A stretch of 33,143 nucleotides of DNA from CAZHMN01 sp964533705 (GCA_964533705.1 CAZHMN010000029.1:1-33143), one strand, 5' to 3'; positions 24,337 through 32,691 are shown, counted from the first letter of the stretch. Program-made: numbers and translations. Notes: a model not told the origin generated them from the letters alone.

Positions 24337-24349
24337 TTTGTATCACCCA
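24330..24349 (+). promoter_or_regulatory. Perfect hairpin upstream of the small CxxC protein gene
   Basis: Stem TGGGTGAT/ATCACCCA, eight perfect pairs, with a TTGT loop. It overlaps the stop of the dnaJ relic and lies just upstream of the next gene. No T run follows, so it is more like an operator or leader structure than a terminator. Its function is unknown. Confidence 0.45.
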
Positions 24350-24426
24350 ACGAGGCTTGACGAATGAATAAATTCCCGATAGCAGGATATGGACGTCAAG
24401 CGCGGATATATGATCGGGAGGGAATC

Positions 24427-24666
24427 ATGGCTGCAGTTAGAGAAAATCAGATGAAAAGGCGCCGCCGTGTACGCCAGACCGACGGCAGGCGCAGTGATAC
24501 CAAAATCTGCAAAGTATGCCAGAATGAAACGCGCTGGTTATCGGTCGATGGAATGTGCTGGGATTGTACCGTAAATGCTGCCAAGAGAAAAGTTCCGCTC
24601 TATATCGAAATCCAGGAGGAGGATCAGGACAACTTTGAGATGTATTCGGGATCGGCTGGTAATTAG
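24427..24666 (+). CDS. Small zinc-ribbon-like CxxC protein, function unknown
   Basis: A 79-residue protein. Its basic N-terminal half (MAAVRENQMKRRRRVRQTDG) is followed by CKVC and, 12 residues later, CWDC. These two CxxC pairs are a plausible four-cysteine zinc site. The acidic C-terminus ends in EIQEEDQDNFEMYSG. I chose the ATG at 24427 because GGGAGG lies five bases upstream. The frame also has an ATG at 24364 with a weaker GAGG, which would add 21 residues. The basic arm plus zinc ribbon suggests nucleic-acid binding or a ribosome-associated role, but I do not recognise the family. A terminator follows, so it is probably a single-gene unit. Confidence 0.6.
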   Translation: MAAVRENQMKRRRRVRQTDGRRSDTKICKVCQNETRWLSVDGMCWDCTVNAAKRKVPLYIEIQEEDQDNFEMYSGSAGN

Positions 24667-24690
24667 CGACCAGAACCAAATTGATTAGAG

Positions 24691-24724
24691 AAAAGGCGGC
24701 CTAAGGTCGCCTTTTCTGTTTTTA
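24691..24724 (+). terminator. Rho-independent terminator after the CxxC protein
   Basis: Stem AAAAGGCGGCC/GGTCGCCTTTT with a three-base loop TAA, one G-T pair, followed by CTGTTTTT. It lies 24 bases after the stop codon. Confidence 0.88.
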
Positions 24725-24820
24725 ATACGCCTAATGGAGAACATAAATACGATGGCAAGCTCCTCTCTTCAACAACTTCTTACTCGCATTCGGGGAAGCA
24801 GTAAAACTTTATTGAAGAGC

Positions 24821-24944
24821 AGAAATCACTTTCGATCTTTAATATAAAATTTGCTAAAAGTGGCAAAAAACGCTTGAAAGTGGGGCTAAAATTGCTTAAA
24901 TTTAGCCCAATTCGCGAAATTTTGGCTTTTGGAACCACTTTCAT
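24821..24944 (+). promoter_or_regulatory. Structured leader of ligA with repeated AAAGTG motifs
   Basis: CACTTTC (24827-24833), AAAAGTGG (24856-24863), GAAAGTGG (24876-24883) and CCACTTTC (24935-24942) are four copies of one motif in alternating orientation. The last two form an outer inverted repeat that encloses an inner stem GGGCTAAA/TTTAGCCC (24883-24890 with 24901-24908). The outer arm ends two bases before the ligA ATG. No Shine-Dalgarno is visible. It could be a cis-regulatory RNA or a binding site for a regulator; I cannot assign a known class. The region 24725-24820 before it holds nothing recognised. Confidence 0.5.
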
Positions 24945-26987
24945 ATGATCGCTCCGGAAGGCGCCCATAACGATGATGTCTTAAGCCGCATCGAAGAGTT
25001 GCGACGCGATCTGCGGCACCACGAATACCTCTATTACGTTCTGAACCAGCCCGAAATCTCCGACGAGGAATTCGACCGCAGAATGCGTGAGCTGGAACGC
25101 CTCGAAGCGCTGCATCCCGAACTGGTCACTTCTGATTCCCCAACGCAACGGGTCGGGGGTCAGCCCTCCGAGGAATTCGCCTCGGTGCGCCATCCGGTGC
25201 AGATGTTATCGCTGAGTAACGTTTATAACGAGGAGGAATTCAACGAGTTCGACCGCAGAGTTCGCGAGGGACTAAATGATGCGGTTTATCGTTACGTCTG
25301 TGAGCTGAAGTTCGACGGCATCGCCATTGATCTACTCTATGAGAGCGGCCGCTTCGTCCGCGGAGCCACCCGCGGCGACGGGCAGGTCGGCGATGACGTC
25401 ACCGCCAATCTCAAGACGATCAGATCCCTGCCGCTTAAGCTATCCACTGCCATGCCCGCGCCCTCTGTTCACGTGCGCGGAGAAGTGTACATGGAACGAA
25501 TGGACTTTCAACGGCTGAATGACGAGCGAGAAAAGGAGGGCGATCCCCTTTTTGCAAATCCTCGCAACGCCACCGGCGGTACTTTGAAGATACGGGATCC
25601 TCGCATTGTCGCCCGGCGCCCCCTGAAGTTGACCTGTTACGGACTCTGGTTCGAGGGCATCGCCCGCAGCGGCTGGACTCACAGTCAGGCCCTGCGGTGG
25701 ATTGAAGAAGCCCATCTGCCCACGTTCAAAGAGTGGCGGATAGCCAATAACAAGGAAGAAGTGATTCGATTTTGGCGAGAATGGGAGCTGAAACGTCCCG
25801 ATCTACCATTTGATATTGACGGAATCGTCATCAAAGTTGATGATATTGCTCAGCAGGAACGCTTGGGCGCCACCGCCAAATCCCCCCGCTGGGCAACGGC
25901 TTACAAATTCAAGGCGCAGTCCGCCAAGACGCGTCTGCTGGATATTACCCTCCAGGTGGGCCGCACCGGTGCCGTCACGCCGGTCGCCGAACTGGAACCG
26001 GTCAAATTGGCCGGTTCGACCGTGAAACGAGCCACCCTGCACAACGAGGATGAGATCGCTCGCCTGGACTTGAGGATCGGCGACGTTGTTCTCGTGGAAA
26101 AGGGCGGAGACGTCATTCCCAAGATCACAGGAGTTGATGTGTCGCAACGGCCAGGGAAGAGCGAGGTCTTCGTCATGCCGGATCGCTGTCCGGTCTGCGG
26201 AGAGTCTCTTTTCCGGCCTGAAGGCGAAGTTGTCCGCCGCTGCGAAAATCGGGGCTGCCCGGCTCAGGTGCAAAAGAGCATTGAGCACTTCGTCTCCCGC
26301 GCAGCGATGGACGTCGAAGGCCTGGGTGAAAAGGTCATTGAACAACTGATTTCCGCCAATCTAATCGGGGATTACGCCGATATCTATTCGCTCACGGCTG
26401 ATAAGCTGATTCCGCTGGAGAGAATGGCGGAAAAGAGCGCTGATAACCTCATAAAAGCCATCGACGAATCCAGAAACCGCCCTTTGGAGCGTCTCATCTT
26501 CGCCCTGGGTATCCGCCACGTCGGTATCGGAGCTGCTCGCATCCTGGCTCGTCATTATCGCTCGCTGGACGCCCTGCAAAATGCCTCGCTGGAAGAATTG
26601 CTGGAAATCCATGAAATCGGTCCGGCTATGGCGCAGTCCATCAGGGACTTTTTCGCTTCCCCGGCGAATATACAGATACTTCAAAAGCTGAAAAGCGCCG
26701 GGGTTCGCATGGAAGAGGAAAAGGGCGAGGAGGCTGAACGGCCCTGGATGGGAAAAACCTTCGTGCTGACCGGGAGTTTAGAAAATTTCACTCGTGAGCA
26801 GGCCGGCGACCGCATCAGAGCATTGGGTGGCGAGGTCACCTCGTCGGTGAGCGCCAGAACCGACTTCGTCATCGCCGGGCCGGGAGCCGGATCAAAGTTG
26901 ACCAAGGCCCGTGAGCTTGGCAAAATCGTGTTGGATGAAGCCGCTTTTTTGAGGCTGTTGGAAAATCCGCAAGAAATTGGGAGGTAA
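24945..26987 (+). CDS. ligA: NAD-dependent DNA ligase LigA
   Basis: Seals nicks in DNA during replication and repair using NAD+. The 680 residues have the complete bacterial layout: Ia domain (HHEYLYYVLNQPEISDEEFD), adenylation domain with the AMP-accepting Lys122 in ELKFDGIA and RGDGQVGDDVT, and an OB fold with KVGRT-like LQVGRTGAVTPVAEL. Then come the four-cysteine zinc finger (Cys414, Cys417, Cys432, Cys437), helix-hairpin-helix repeats (about 480-590), and a C-terminal BRCT domain (about 604-677, GKTFVLTGSLENFTREQAGD). The ATG lies immediately after a structured leader and lacks a clear ribosome site. The downstream lipoprotein gene begins two bases after the stop, so the two are co-transcribed. 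Confidence 0.97.
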   Translation: MIAPEGAHNDDVLSRIEELRRDLRHHEYLYYVLNQPEISDEEFDRRMRELERLEALHPELVTSDSPTQRVGGQPSEEFASVRHPVQMLSLSNVYNEEEFNEFDRRVREGLNDAVYRYVCELKFDGIAIDLLYESGRFVRGATRGDGQVGDDVTANLKTIRSLPLKLSTAMPAPSVHVRGEVYMERMDFQRLNDEREKEGDPLFANPRNATGGTLKIRDPRIVARRPLKLTCYGLWFEGIARSGWTHSQALRWIEEAHLPTFKEWRIANNKEEVIRFWREWELKRPDLPFDIDGIVIKVDDIAQQERLGATAKSPRWATAYKFKAQSAKTRLLDITLQVGRTGAVTPVAELEPVKLAGSTVKRATLHNEDEIARLDLRIGDVVLVEKGGDVIPKITGVDVSQRPGKSEVFVMPDRCPVCGESLFRPEGEVVRRCENRGCPAQVQKSIEHFVSRAAMDVEGLGEKVIEQLISANLIGDYADIYSLTADKLIPLERMAEKSADNLIKAIDESRNRPLERLIFALGIRHVGIGAARILARHYRSLDALQNASLEELLEIHEIGPAMAQSIRDFFASPANIQILQKLKSAGVRMEEEKGEEAERPWMGKTFVLTGSLENFTREQAGDRIRALGGEVTSSVSARTDFVIAGPGAGSKLTKARELGKIVLDEAAFLRLLENPQEIGR

Positions 26988-26989
26988 TC

Positions 26990-27943
26990 TTGAAAGCATA
27001 TAAAATAATCGTGGCAGGCGTTCTTCTGGCCCTGGTCACAGGCTGTTCGAAAGATGATTCGCCAACCTCATCCGGGCGGGTCTTCAGCGGCATCACCGAG
27101 CGGGATGAATGGGGCGATACCCTGTCCGTGGACCCCGATGACTGGGTCATTCTCGGAGGATTTGCCCCCTCCGCCGGCGGAAAAACCGCCTTGCTGCCGC
27201 AATTTCGCAATGGAAAGCGTTTGAACTTACCCGAAATTTCCGTGAGCGATGACGTGCTTGATTGGGCGATCGGTGCCTTCCCGAATCCCTTCATCCCCGG
27301 TGCCGGCCGTCTGCTGATCGAGCTTGTTCTGCCTACAGAAGCCCAGGTTGAAATTCACGCTGAAGACGAATCCGGCGAGTGGAATGTGGTAATCATGGAT
27401 GCAATGCTGCCGAAGGGTCTGCACCTCATTTCCTGGTCGGGAAAAGATGCATCCGGAGAGGATCTGCCGGACGGCATATACCGCATATTCTTCCAGAGCG
27501 GTCTGGTTCACAGCCATGGCGACGTGCAGATCTACCTGTCCGGTAAACCGAGCCCTTCGACTCAGGCCGATTACGTGCTCTACGCGGGTACCAATTATAT
27601 TTATGGGAGTTACGAGGACTACGAGTACGATGTGGCAACCACCTTCGGACCCGACGGAGAATTGGGTGGAGATGATGTGCTGACGCAGCCTGTATCGCTC
27701 TGGGATTCCTGGGATTTCGCTGATCGCTTCCTGTGGTTGCCCGTTTTCATGAGCTACGATCTAAACACCGCAGATCCGTATCAGTACTACTATCTACTGG
27801 CTTATAAACACTTCCAGTTCGGAGCGGGCTGGCCCGATGCCGGTGATACCGGCATTGTTGATCCGGAGGATCCGCAATGGCAGAAGAGCAATTCCTTCCA
27901 TAACACCTACTTGGACTTGTACCCGTTCGAAGAAGGCCCCTGA
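26990..27943 (+). CDS. Lipoprotein with a FlgD-like Ig-fold domain, function unknown
   Basis: A 317-residue protein starting at a TTG codon with GGGAGG five bases upstream. The signal peptide ends in a lipobox LVTGC with Cys19 as the lipid-anchored residue. Residues about 96-170 (GAFPNPFIPGAGRLLIELVLP, continuing to DGIYRIFFQSG) follow the pattern NPFxP..LxLPxxAxVxIxxxDxxG..GxHxxxWxGxDxxGxxLPxGxY of FlgD-type Ig modules. These resemble the sorting domain at the end of the M6 protease but here occupy the middle of the protein. The final 120 residues are rich in Tyr, Asp and Trp, and I recognise no family. It lies two bases after ligA; no functional link is evident. Confidence 0.7.
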   Translation: MKAYKIIVAGVLLALVTGCSKDDSPTSSGRVFSGITERDEWGDTLSVDPDDWVILGGFAPSAGGKTALLPQFRNGKRLNLPEISVSDDVLDWAIGAFPNPFIPGAGRLLIELVLPTEAQVEIHAEDESGEWNVVIMDAMLPKGLHLISWSGKDASGEDLPDGIYRIFFQSGLVHSHGDVQIYLSGKPSPSTQADYVLYAGTNYIYGSYEDYEYDVATTFGPDGELGGDDVLTQPVSLWDSWDFADRFLWLPVFMSYDLNTADPYQYYYLLAYKHFQFGAGWPDAGDTGIVDPEDPQWQKSNSFHNTYLDLYPFEEGP

Positions 27944-28008
27944 ATTGTTCTTGATATAAATTAGCGGTAATATAGAAAAAACCGTAATTACTTTCTCTGG
28001 AGAATAGT

Positions 28009-28727
28009 ATGGGTTCAACGACAGATTTTAGAAATGGATTGGTGATAAATTTTAAGAACGAGCTCTATGCAATCGTAGAGTTTCAACACGTCAAACCGGG
28101 CAAAGGAGGCGCCTTCGTCCGCACCAAGCTCAAGAACGTCANNNNNNNNNNNNNNNNNNNNNNNNNNNNNNNNNNNNNNNNNNNNNNNNNNNNNNNNNNN
28201 NNNNNNNNNNNNNNNNNNNNNNNNNNNNNNNNNNNNNNNNNCACGTCAAACCGGGCAAAGGAGGCGCCTTCGTCCGCACCAAGCTCAAGAACGTCAAAAC
28301 GGGAAGGGTTATCGAAAACACTTTCCGGTCGGGTGAATCCGTGGACGTAGTACGATTGGAAGAAAAAAGGATGCAATATCTCTACCGGGACGGCGAACAT
28401 TACGTTTTCATGGACAACGACACGTATGAACAGGTGCACGTGTCTGCGGATGTGATCGGTGAAGGCGAGAAATACCTGAAAGAAGGCGAAACATGCGTGA
28501 TCAGCTTCCAGGAAAACGCCCCCATCGTCTTCGAGTTGCCCAATTTTATCACCTTAAAAGTTGAGAAGACCGATCCCGGCGTCAAAGGGGATACCGTATC
28601 CGGCGGAAGCAAACCCGCCATCCTGGAAACGGGTGCCAAAGTAAACGTACCCTTCTTCATCGAAGTGGGGGATCTAATACGCGTGGATACTCGTACAAAC
28701 ACCTATATTGAACGCGTGAAAGAATGA
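28009..28727 (+). CDS. efp: Elongation factor P, interrupted only by an assembly gap
   Basis: Rescues ribosomes stalled at polyproline stretches. The N-terminal KOW-like domain includes HVKPGKGGAFVRTKLKN, where Lys32 at the loop tip is the position modified in EF-P. The two OB domains follow (YRDGEHYVFMDNDTYEQV; PNFITLKVEKTDPGVKGDTV; VPFFIEVGDLIRVDTRT). One hundred N at 28142-28241 interrupt the gene, but 28087-28141 and 28242-28296 are identical, so removing the N and one 55-base copy restores a 187-residue protein of normal length. A GGAGA ribosome site precedes the ATG. Its downstream neighbours accB and accC form the common efp-accB-accC cluster. The lysine type suggests EpmA or another modifier, not visible here. 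Confidence 0.95.
28142..28241. other. Assembly gap of 100 N, probably artificial
   Basis: The 55 bases at 28087-28141 and at 28242-28296 are identical. The contigs most likely overlap by 55 bases and the efp frame is intact after merging. Confidence 0.93.
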
Positions 28728-28751
28728 GCTGGAATTCATTCGGGAGAATTT

Positions 28752-29231
28752 ATGCTTGACTTTAAAGAAATTCGCAGGCTGGTCCGCCTTCTGGAGAACA
28801 GCCAGATTTCAGAAATCGAAATATCCGATAAAGACCGAAAAATAAGGCTGGCCAAACCAACTCTTGCAGACGGTCAGGCGGGGAATCCGACCGTGACGAT
28901 GGTATCCCAGCCGGCGGCTCAACTTCCACCGGCACCGGGGCCGGTCGAAGAACCGACTTCCGCTGCATCGGAAGCGATGGTCGGGCGTAACGTCAGGGTC
29001 ATTAAATCGCCCATGGTGGGAACCTTCTACGCGGCCCCATCACCGGATGCCGAACCCTACGTGCAGGTCGGTGACTTTGTCCGCAAGGGGCAAGTTCTCT
29101 GCATCATCGAAGCCATGAAACTGATGAACGAAATCGAATCTGATTACGATGGACGCGTCATTGAAGTGATGGTCGAGAACGCCCAGCCAGTGGAATTCGA
29201 CCACCCGCTCTTCACCATTGAAGCCGCCTAA
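28752..29231 (+). CDS. accB: Acetyl-CoA carboxylase biotin carboxyl carrier protein
   Basis: Carries biotin between the carboxylase and carboxyltransferase parts of acetyl-CoA carboxylase, the first step of fatty-acid synthesis. The 159 residues show an N-terminal helical region (MLDFKEIRRLVRLLENSQISEIE) as in E. coli AccB, a Pro/Ala linker (about 50-72), and a C-terminal biotinyl domain with the biotin-accepting Lys123 in IEAMKLMNEIE. SPMVGTFYAAPSPDAEPYV at 86-104 is the characteristic AccB thumb region. It begins 24 bases after efp with a GGGAG ribosome site and precedes accC by 45 bases. Confidence 0.96.
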   Translation: MLDFKEIRRLVRLLENSQISEIEISDKDRKIRLAKPTLADGQAGNPTVTMVSQPAAQLPPAPGPVEEPTSAASEAMVGRNVRVIKSPMVGTFYAAPSPDAEPYVQVGDFVRKGQVLCIIEAMKLMNEIESDYDGRVIEVMVENAQPVEFDHPLFTIEAA

Positions 29232-29276
29232 AATATTTTCCTTATTTCGTCAACTGACATCATCGAGACACCGACT

Positions 29277-30617
29277 TTGTTTAAAAAAATTCTGATCGCT
29301 AATCGAGGTGAAATCGCCCTGCGTATCATCCGCGCTTGTAAGGAACTGCAGATTCCCACCGTGAGCGTCTATTCCAACGCTGACCGCGATAGTCTTCACG
29401 TCTTTTTCGCCGATGAGTCCGTCTGTATCGGCCCGCCATCAGCCTCGGACAGCTACCTTCGTCCCCAGAATCTGATCGCCGCCGCTGAGATCAGCGGCGC
29501 AGACGCCATACACCCCGGTTACGGTTTTTTGGCCGAATCGGCCGATTTCGCCGAGATGTGCGCCATGCACGGCATCACCTTCATCGGGCCGCGGCCCGAT
29601 ACTATGGCGCTGATGGGCAACAAATCGGAAGCGCGGAAGACGATGAGCGCCGCCCGTGTTCCCATTCTACCCGGCAGCGAGGGCGCTATTCCTAACCTGC
29701 AGAGTGCCTTTAGTCTCGCCGAAGAAATCGGCTATCCCGTCATCGTCAAGGCATCCGCGGGCGGCGGCGGCAGGGGCATGCGAGTCGTAGATAAGTCAGA
29801 TAATTTAGAGTCAAACTTCGAAATGGCCCGTGCTGAAGCCGAAGCCAGCTTCGGTTCCGGTGATCTTTATATCGAAAAATATCTGGAAAATCCCCGCCAC
29901 ATCGAGATACAGGTGCTGGGTCTCCCCGATGGTAACGTGCTGGCCTTCGGTGAAAGGGATTGCTCCATTCAGCGCCGCCACCAGAAATTGATCGAAGAGA
30001 GCCCTTCGCCGGCGGTAACGCCCAAACTCCGAAAACGGATCGTAAACGCCGCAGTGGAAGGCGCCAAATCCGTTAATTATCTCTCCGCCGGGACGATGGA
30101 ATTTCTGCTCGACCAGAACGGCGACTTCTACTTCATGGAGATGAACACGCGCATCCAGGTCGAACATCCCGTCACCGAGATGGTCGCCGGTATTGATCTG
30201 CTGAAGGCGCAGATCCTCGCGGCGATGGGGGAGGACACGGGATTATCAGAAGGCGATATCAAGCTGCAGGGACACGCCATCGAGTGCCGCATCAATGCCG
30301 AAGATCCCGAGAAAAACTTCCTGCCGTCTCCCGGCAAAGTTACCGAACTGCACTGCCCCGGAGGCCCCGGCATCCGCATTGATTCGCACGTCTATGCCGG
30401 CTACGAAATCCCCCCCAATTACGATTCGCTGGTGGCCAAAATAATCGCCTGGGGAAAGGACCGCCCAGAGGCGCTGGCCAGGATGCGCCGCGCCCTGGAG
30501 GAGATGGTCGTCGAGGGCATAGAGACCACCATCCCCTTCCACAAGAAAGTGCTCGAACACCCCGATTTCATCGCGGGAAACGTCCATACAGGATTCTTAA
30601 ATCAGTTTTTGAAATAA
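29277..30617 (+). CDS. accC: Acetyl-CoA carboxylase biotin carboxylase subunit
   Basis: ATP-grasp enzyme that carboxylates the biotin on AccB with bicarbonate. The 446 residues follow the E. coli numbering closely: Lys116, Lys158, the glycine-rich ATP loop GGGGRGM at 162-168, Glu275, Glu288, Asn290 and Arg292 in MEMNTRIQVEHPVTEM. The N-terminal IANRGEIALRIIRA is the family signature. The frame begins at a TTG (LFKKILIANRGEIA), which matches the usual start of the protein; only weak ribosome-site similarity precedes it. It is downstream of accB and 20 bases upstream of gcvH. The carboxyltransferase genes accA and accD are not in the window. Confidence 0.97.
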   Translation: MFKKILIANRGEIALRIIRACKELQIPTVSVYSNADRDSLHVFFADESVCIGPPSASDSYLRPQNLIAAAEISGADAIHPGYGFLAESADFAEMCAMHGITFIGPRPDTMALMGNKSEARKTMSAARVPILPGSEGAIPNLQSAFSLAEEIGYPVIVKASAGGGGRGMRVVDKSDNLESNFEMARAEAEASFGSGDLYIEKYLENPRHIEIQVLGLPDGNVLAFGERDCSIQRRHQKLIEESPSPAVTPKLRKRIVNAAVEGAKSVNYLSAGTMEFLLDQNGDFYFMEMNTRIQVEHPVTEMVAGIDLLKAQILAAMGEDTGLSEGDIKLQGHAIECRINAEDPEKNFLPSPGKVTELHCPGGPGIRIDSHVYAGYEIPPNYDSLVAKIIAWGKDRPEALARMRRALEEMVVEGIETTIPFHKKVLEHPDFIAGNVHTGFLNQFLK

Positions 30618-30637
30618 TAGACCCTCAGGAGGATTAA

Positions 30638-31021
30638 ATGAATATCCCCAAAGAATTGAAGTATACCAAAGATCATGAATGGGCCCGCATCGAGGGCGAC
30701 GTTGCCACGGTGGGCATCACGGATTACGCCCAGGGAGAGCTGGGAGACATCGTCTTCGTCGAACTGCCCAAAGCGGGTAGCTCCGTATCCCAGGGCGATT
30801 CCTTCGGCACCATTGAGGCGGTCAAAGCCGTCAGCGATCTTTACGCCCCCTTGAGTGGCGAAATAACCGAGGTAAACGCTGCTCTGGATGAAGCCCCTGA
30901 AACCGTCAACAACAGCCCCTATGGCGACGGCTGGATGATTAAGATAAAGATCTCAGATCCGTCCGAGGTGGACAACCTGCTTTCCGCGGACGACTATGAA
31001 AAACTCATCGGTGAAGCATAA
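30638..31021 (+). CDS. gcvH: Glycine cleavage system H protein
   Basis: Lipoylated carrier of the glycine cleavage system, shuttling the aminomethyl group from P to T protein. The 127 residues contain the lipoyl attachment Lys63 in GTIEAVKAVSDLYAP and the family patterns KYTKDHEWARIEG (8-20) and GITDYAQGELGDIVFVELP (26-44). AGGAGG lies seven bases before the ATG, the best ribosome site in this cluster. The stop codon is directly followed by the gcvPA start, so the two are coupled. It follows accC by 20 bases, linking a biotin and a lipoate carrier in one transcript. Confidence 0.97.
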   Translation: MNIPKELKYTKDHEWARIEGDVATVGITDYAQGELGDIVFVELPKAGSSVSQGDSFGTIEAVKAVSDLYAPLSGEITEVNAALDEAPETVNNSPYGDGWMIKIKISDPSEVDNLLSADDYEKLIGEA

Positions 31022-32362
31022 ATGGATCACTACCTGCCACACACGGAAGAAGACCTTAAGGAGATGTTCTTCAAGATCGGCGTGAAGGACTTTTCCGAAT
31101 TATTAGCCACGATACCCCCAGAGATTCTACTGAAAAAGAAGCTGAACCTTCCTCCGGCGCTGACCGAAGTGGAAGCCCTGGCCCACCTCAAGCAACTCAG
31201 CTACCTGAACCGTTCCGAGAGGTATTACACCTGTTTCATGGGCGGCGGAGCTTACGATCATTTCATCCCCGCGGCCGTGGACGCCGTCATCTCCCGCAGC
31301 GAATTCTACACGGCCTACACGCCCTATCAGGCCGAAGCCAGCCAGGGAACCCTGCAGGCGATATACGAATACCAGTCCATGATCTGCGCCTTGACAGGCA
31401 TGGACGCCGCCAACGCTTCCCACTACGATGGAGCCACCGCGCTGGCCGAAGCCATGTACTTGGCCTGCAATCACACCGGGCGTGAAAAGGTGCTGGTCAG
31501 CAGGGGCGTTCACCCGCATTACCGCGAAGTCTTGGCCACCTACGCTCATGCCTCTGGAATCCAGGTAGAGCTGGTTTCGCTGACCGATGGAGTTACTGAT
31601 CAGAGAATCTCTGAGGAAGCCCTGAGCAATTCCGCCGCCGTGATCGTCCAGAATCCCAATTTCCTGGGTTTCATCGAAGAAGTTCCTCAGTTTGTCGAAA
31701 AGGCTCACAATGCCGGCGCGTTGATGGTTGTCAGCGCCGATCCGATTTCGCTGGGATTGCTGGAAGCTCCCGGCAAACAGGGGGCCGACGTCGTCACCGG
31801 CGAAGGACAGGGATTGGGTAATGCACTGAACTTCGGCGGGCCTTATCTGGGGATCTTCGCGGTTAAGAAACCATTGATGAGGAGATTGCCCGGCCGTATC
31901 ATCGGCGCGACGACCGACAATCAGGGCCGTCGCGGTTTCGTGATGACGTTGCAAACCCGCGAACAGCACATCCGTCGCGAAAAAGCGACCTCAAATATCT
32001 GCACTAACCAGTCCCTCTGTGCCCTAGCCGCTTGCGTAACGCTGACTCTGCTGGGCGAAGAGGGTTTAAAGGAAATGGCTGACCTATGCTTACAGAAAGC
32101 TCATTATCTCGCCTCTAAAATCGCCAAAATCAACGGCTTCGAAATCGCCTATGATAAACCGTTTTTCAAGGAATTTCCGGTGAGATATAGAGGAGACGTC
32201 CCCGACCTCCTGCGGAAATTGAGCGACAAGGGCTTCCTGCTCGGGCCCGATCTGAGGCGTTTTGACGGCGGCTGGCAGGATCTCTTCCTGGTGGCCGTGA
32301 CGGAAAAACGCACCCGGGAGGAGATGGATAAGCTGGTTGAAGCCATCAAAGAGTGCGTATGA
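31022..32362 (+). CDS. gcvPA: Glycine dehydrogenase (aminomethyl-transferring) subunit 1
   Basis: First half of the two-subunit P protein, which decarboxylates glycine and loads H protein. The 446 residues start MDHYLPHTEEDLKEMFFKIG, contain FMGGGAYDHFIPAAVD and AYTPYQAEASQGTLQAIYEYQ (about 75-119), and end with the small C-terminal domain. This matches the N-terminal half of long P proteins. In such enzymes the PLP lysine resides in subunit 2 (GcvPB), which is not encoded downstream here: a terminator and a gene-free region follow. gcvPB and gcvT must therefore be elsewhere in the genome. It begins at the base after the gcvH stop. Confidence 0.95.
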   Translation: MDHYLPHTEEDLKEMFFKIGVKDFSELLATIPPEILLKKKLNLPPALTEVEALAHLKQLSYLNRSERYYTCFMGGGAYDHFIPAAVDAVISRSEFYTAYTPYQAEASQGTLQAIYEYQSMICALTGMDAANASHYDGATALAEAMYLACNHTGREKVLVSRGVHPHYREVLATYAHASGIQVELVSLTDGVTDQRISEEALSNSAAVIVQNPNFLGFIEEVPQFVEKAHNAGALMVVSADPISLGLLEAPGKQGADVVTGEGQGLGNALNFGGPYLGIFAVKKPLMRRLPGRIIGATTDNQGRRGFVMTLQTREQHIRREKATSNICTNQSLCALAACVTLTLLGEEGLKEMADLCLQKAHYLASKIAKINGFEIAYDKPFFKEFPVRYRGDVPDLLRKLSDKGFLLGPDLRRFDGGWQDLFLVAVTEKRTREEMDKLVEAIKECV

Positions 32363-32374
32363 AATTAACGTGAA

Positions 32375-32401
32375 GGGGCCGGTGAAAAGCCGGCCTTTTT
32401 T
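32375..32401 (+). terminator. Rho-independent terminator after gcvPA
   Basis: Stem GGCCGG/CCGGCC (32377-32382 with 32390-32395), loop TGAAAAG, then six T (32396-32401). It lies about 13 bases after the gcvPA stop. Confidence 0.9.
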
Positions 32402-32415
32402 GCTTTCAGATGATC

Positions 32416-32436
32416 GTCGGATTCGGAGAATCCGAC
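32416..32436. repeat. Inverted repeat, 9-base stem
   Basis: GTCGGATTC and GAATCCGAC separated by GGA. All nine pairs are perfect. Confidence 0.85.
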
Positions 32437-32452
32437 CTACGATATTTAATGT

Positions 32453-32478
32453 GCCGTCAGGTCTCCTGACCTGACGGC
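32453..32478. repeat. Inverted repeat, 11-base stem
   Basis: GCCGTCAGGTC and GACCTGACGGC separated by TCCT. All eleven pairs are perfect. A related, imperfect version (CAGGT..AACCTG) occurs near 32829-32844. Confidence 0.88.
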
Positions 32479-32517
32479 CGCAAGAATAAGAAGCAGAGGG
32501 CTGTTGGATTGGGTTAC

Positions 32518-32534
32518 CCACAGCAGAGCTGTGG
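32518..32534. repeat. Inverted repeat, 7-base stem
   Basis: CCACAGC and GCTGTGG separated by AGA. All seven pairs are perfect. Confidence 0.8.
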
Positions 32535-32549
32535 GGCACCCCGCAGCAG

Positions 32550-32664
32550 GCTGTCGGGTGCGGCGACCCGAGAGCTCGAAAAACTCGAAAGAGATGGGGA
32601 GGATAGGCCACCGAGGGGGCTTACGCCCATTTCTGCCTGTCAGACAAGAATGTCTGACCTCCCC
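32550..32664. repeat. 115-base direct repeat, copy A
   Basis: Identical by eye to 32862-32976, with an offset of 312 bases. Internal hairpins are TCGGGT/ACCCGA around GCGGCG (32554-32571) and GTCAGACA/TGTCTGAC around AGAA (32639-32658). Confidence 0.9.
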
Positions 32665-32691
32665 GGCTTTGGGATTGGCGAGGGGAAAGAC

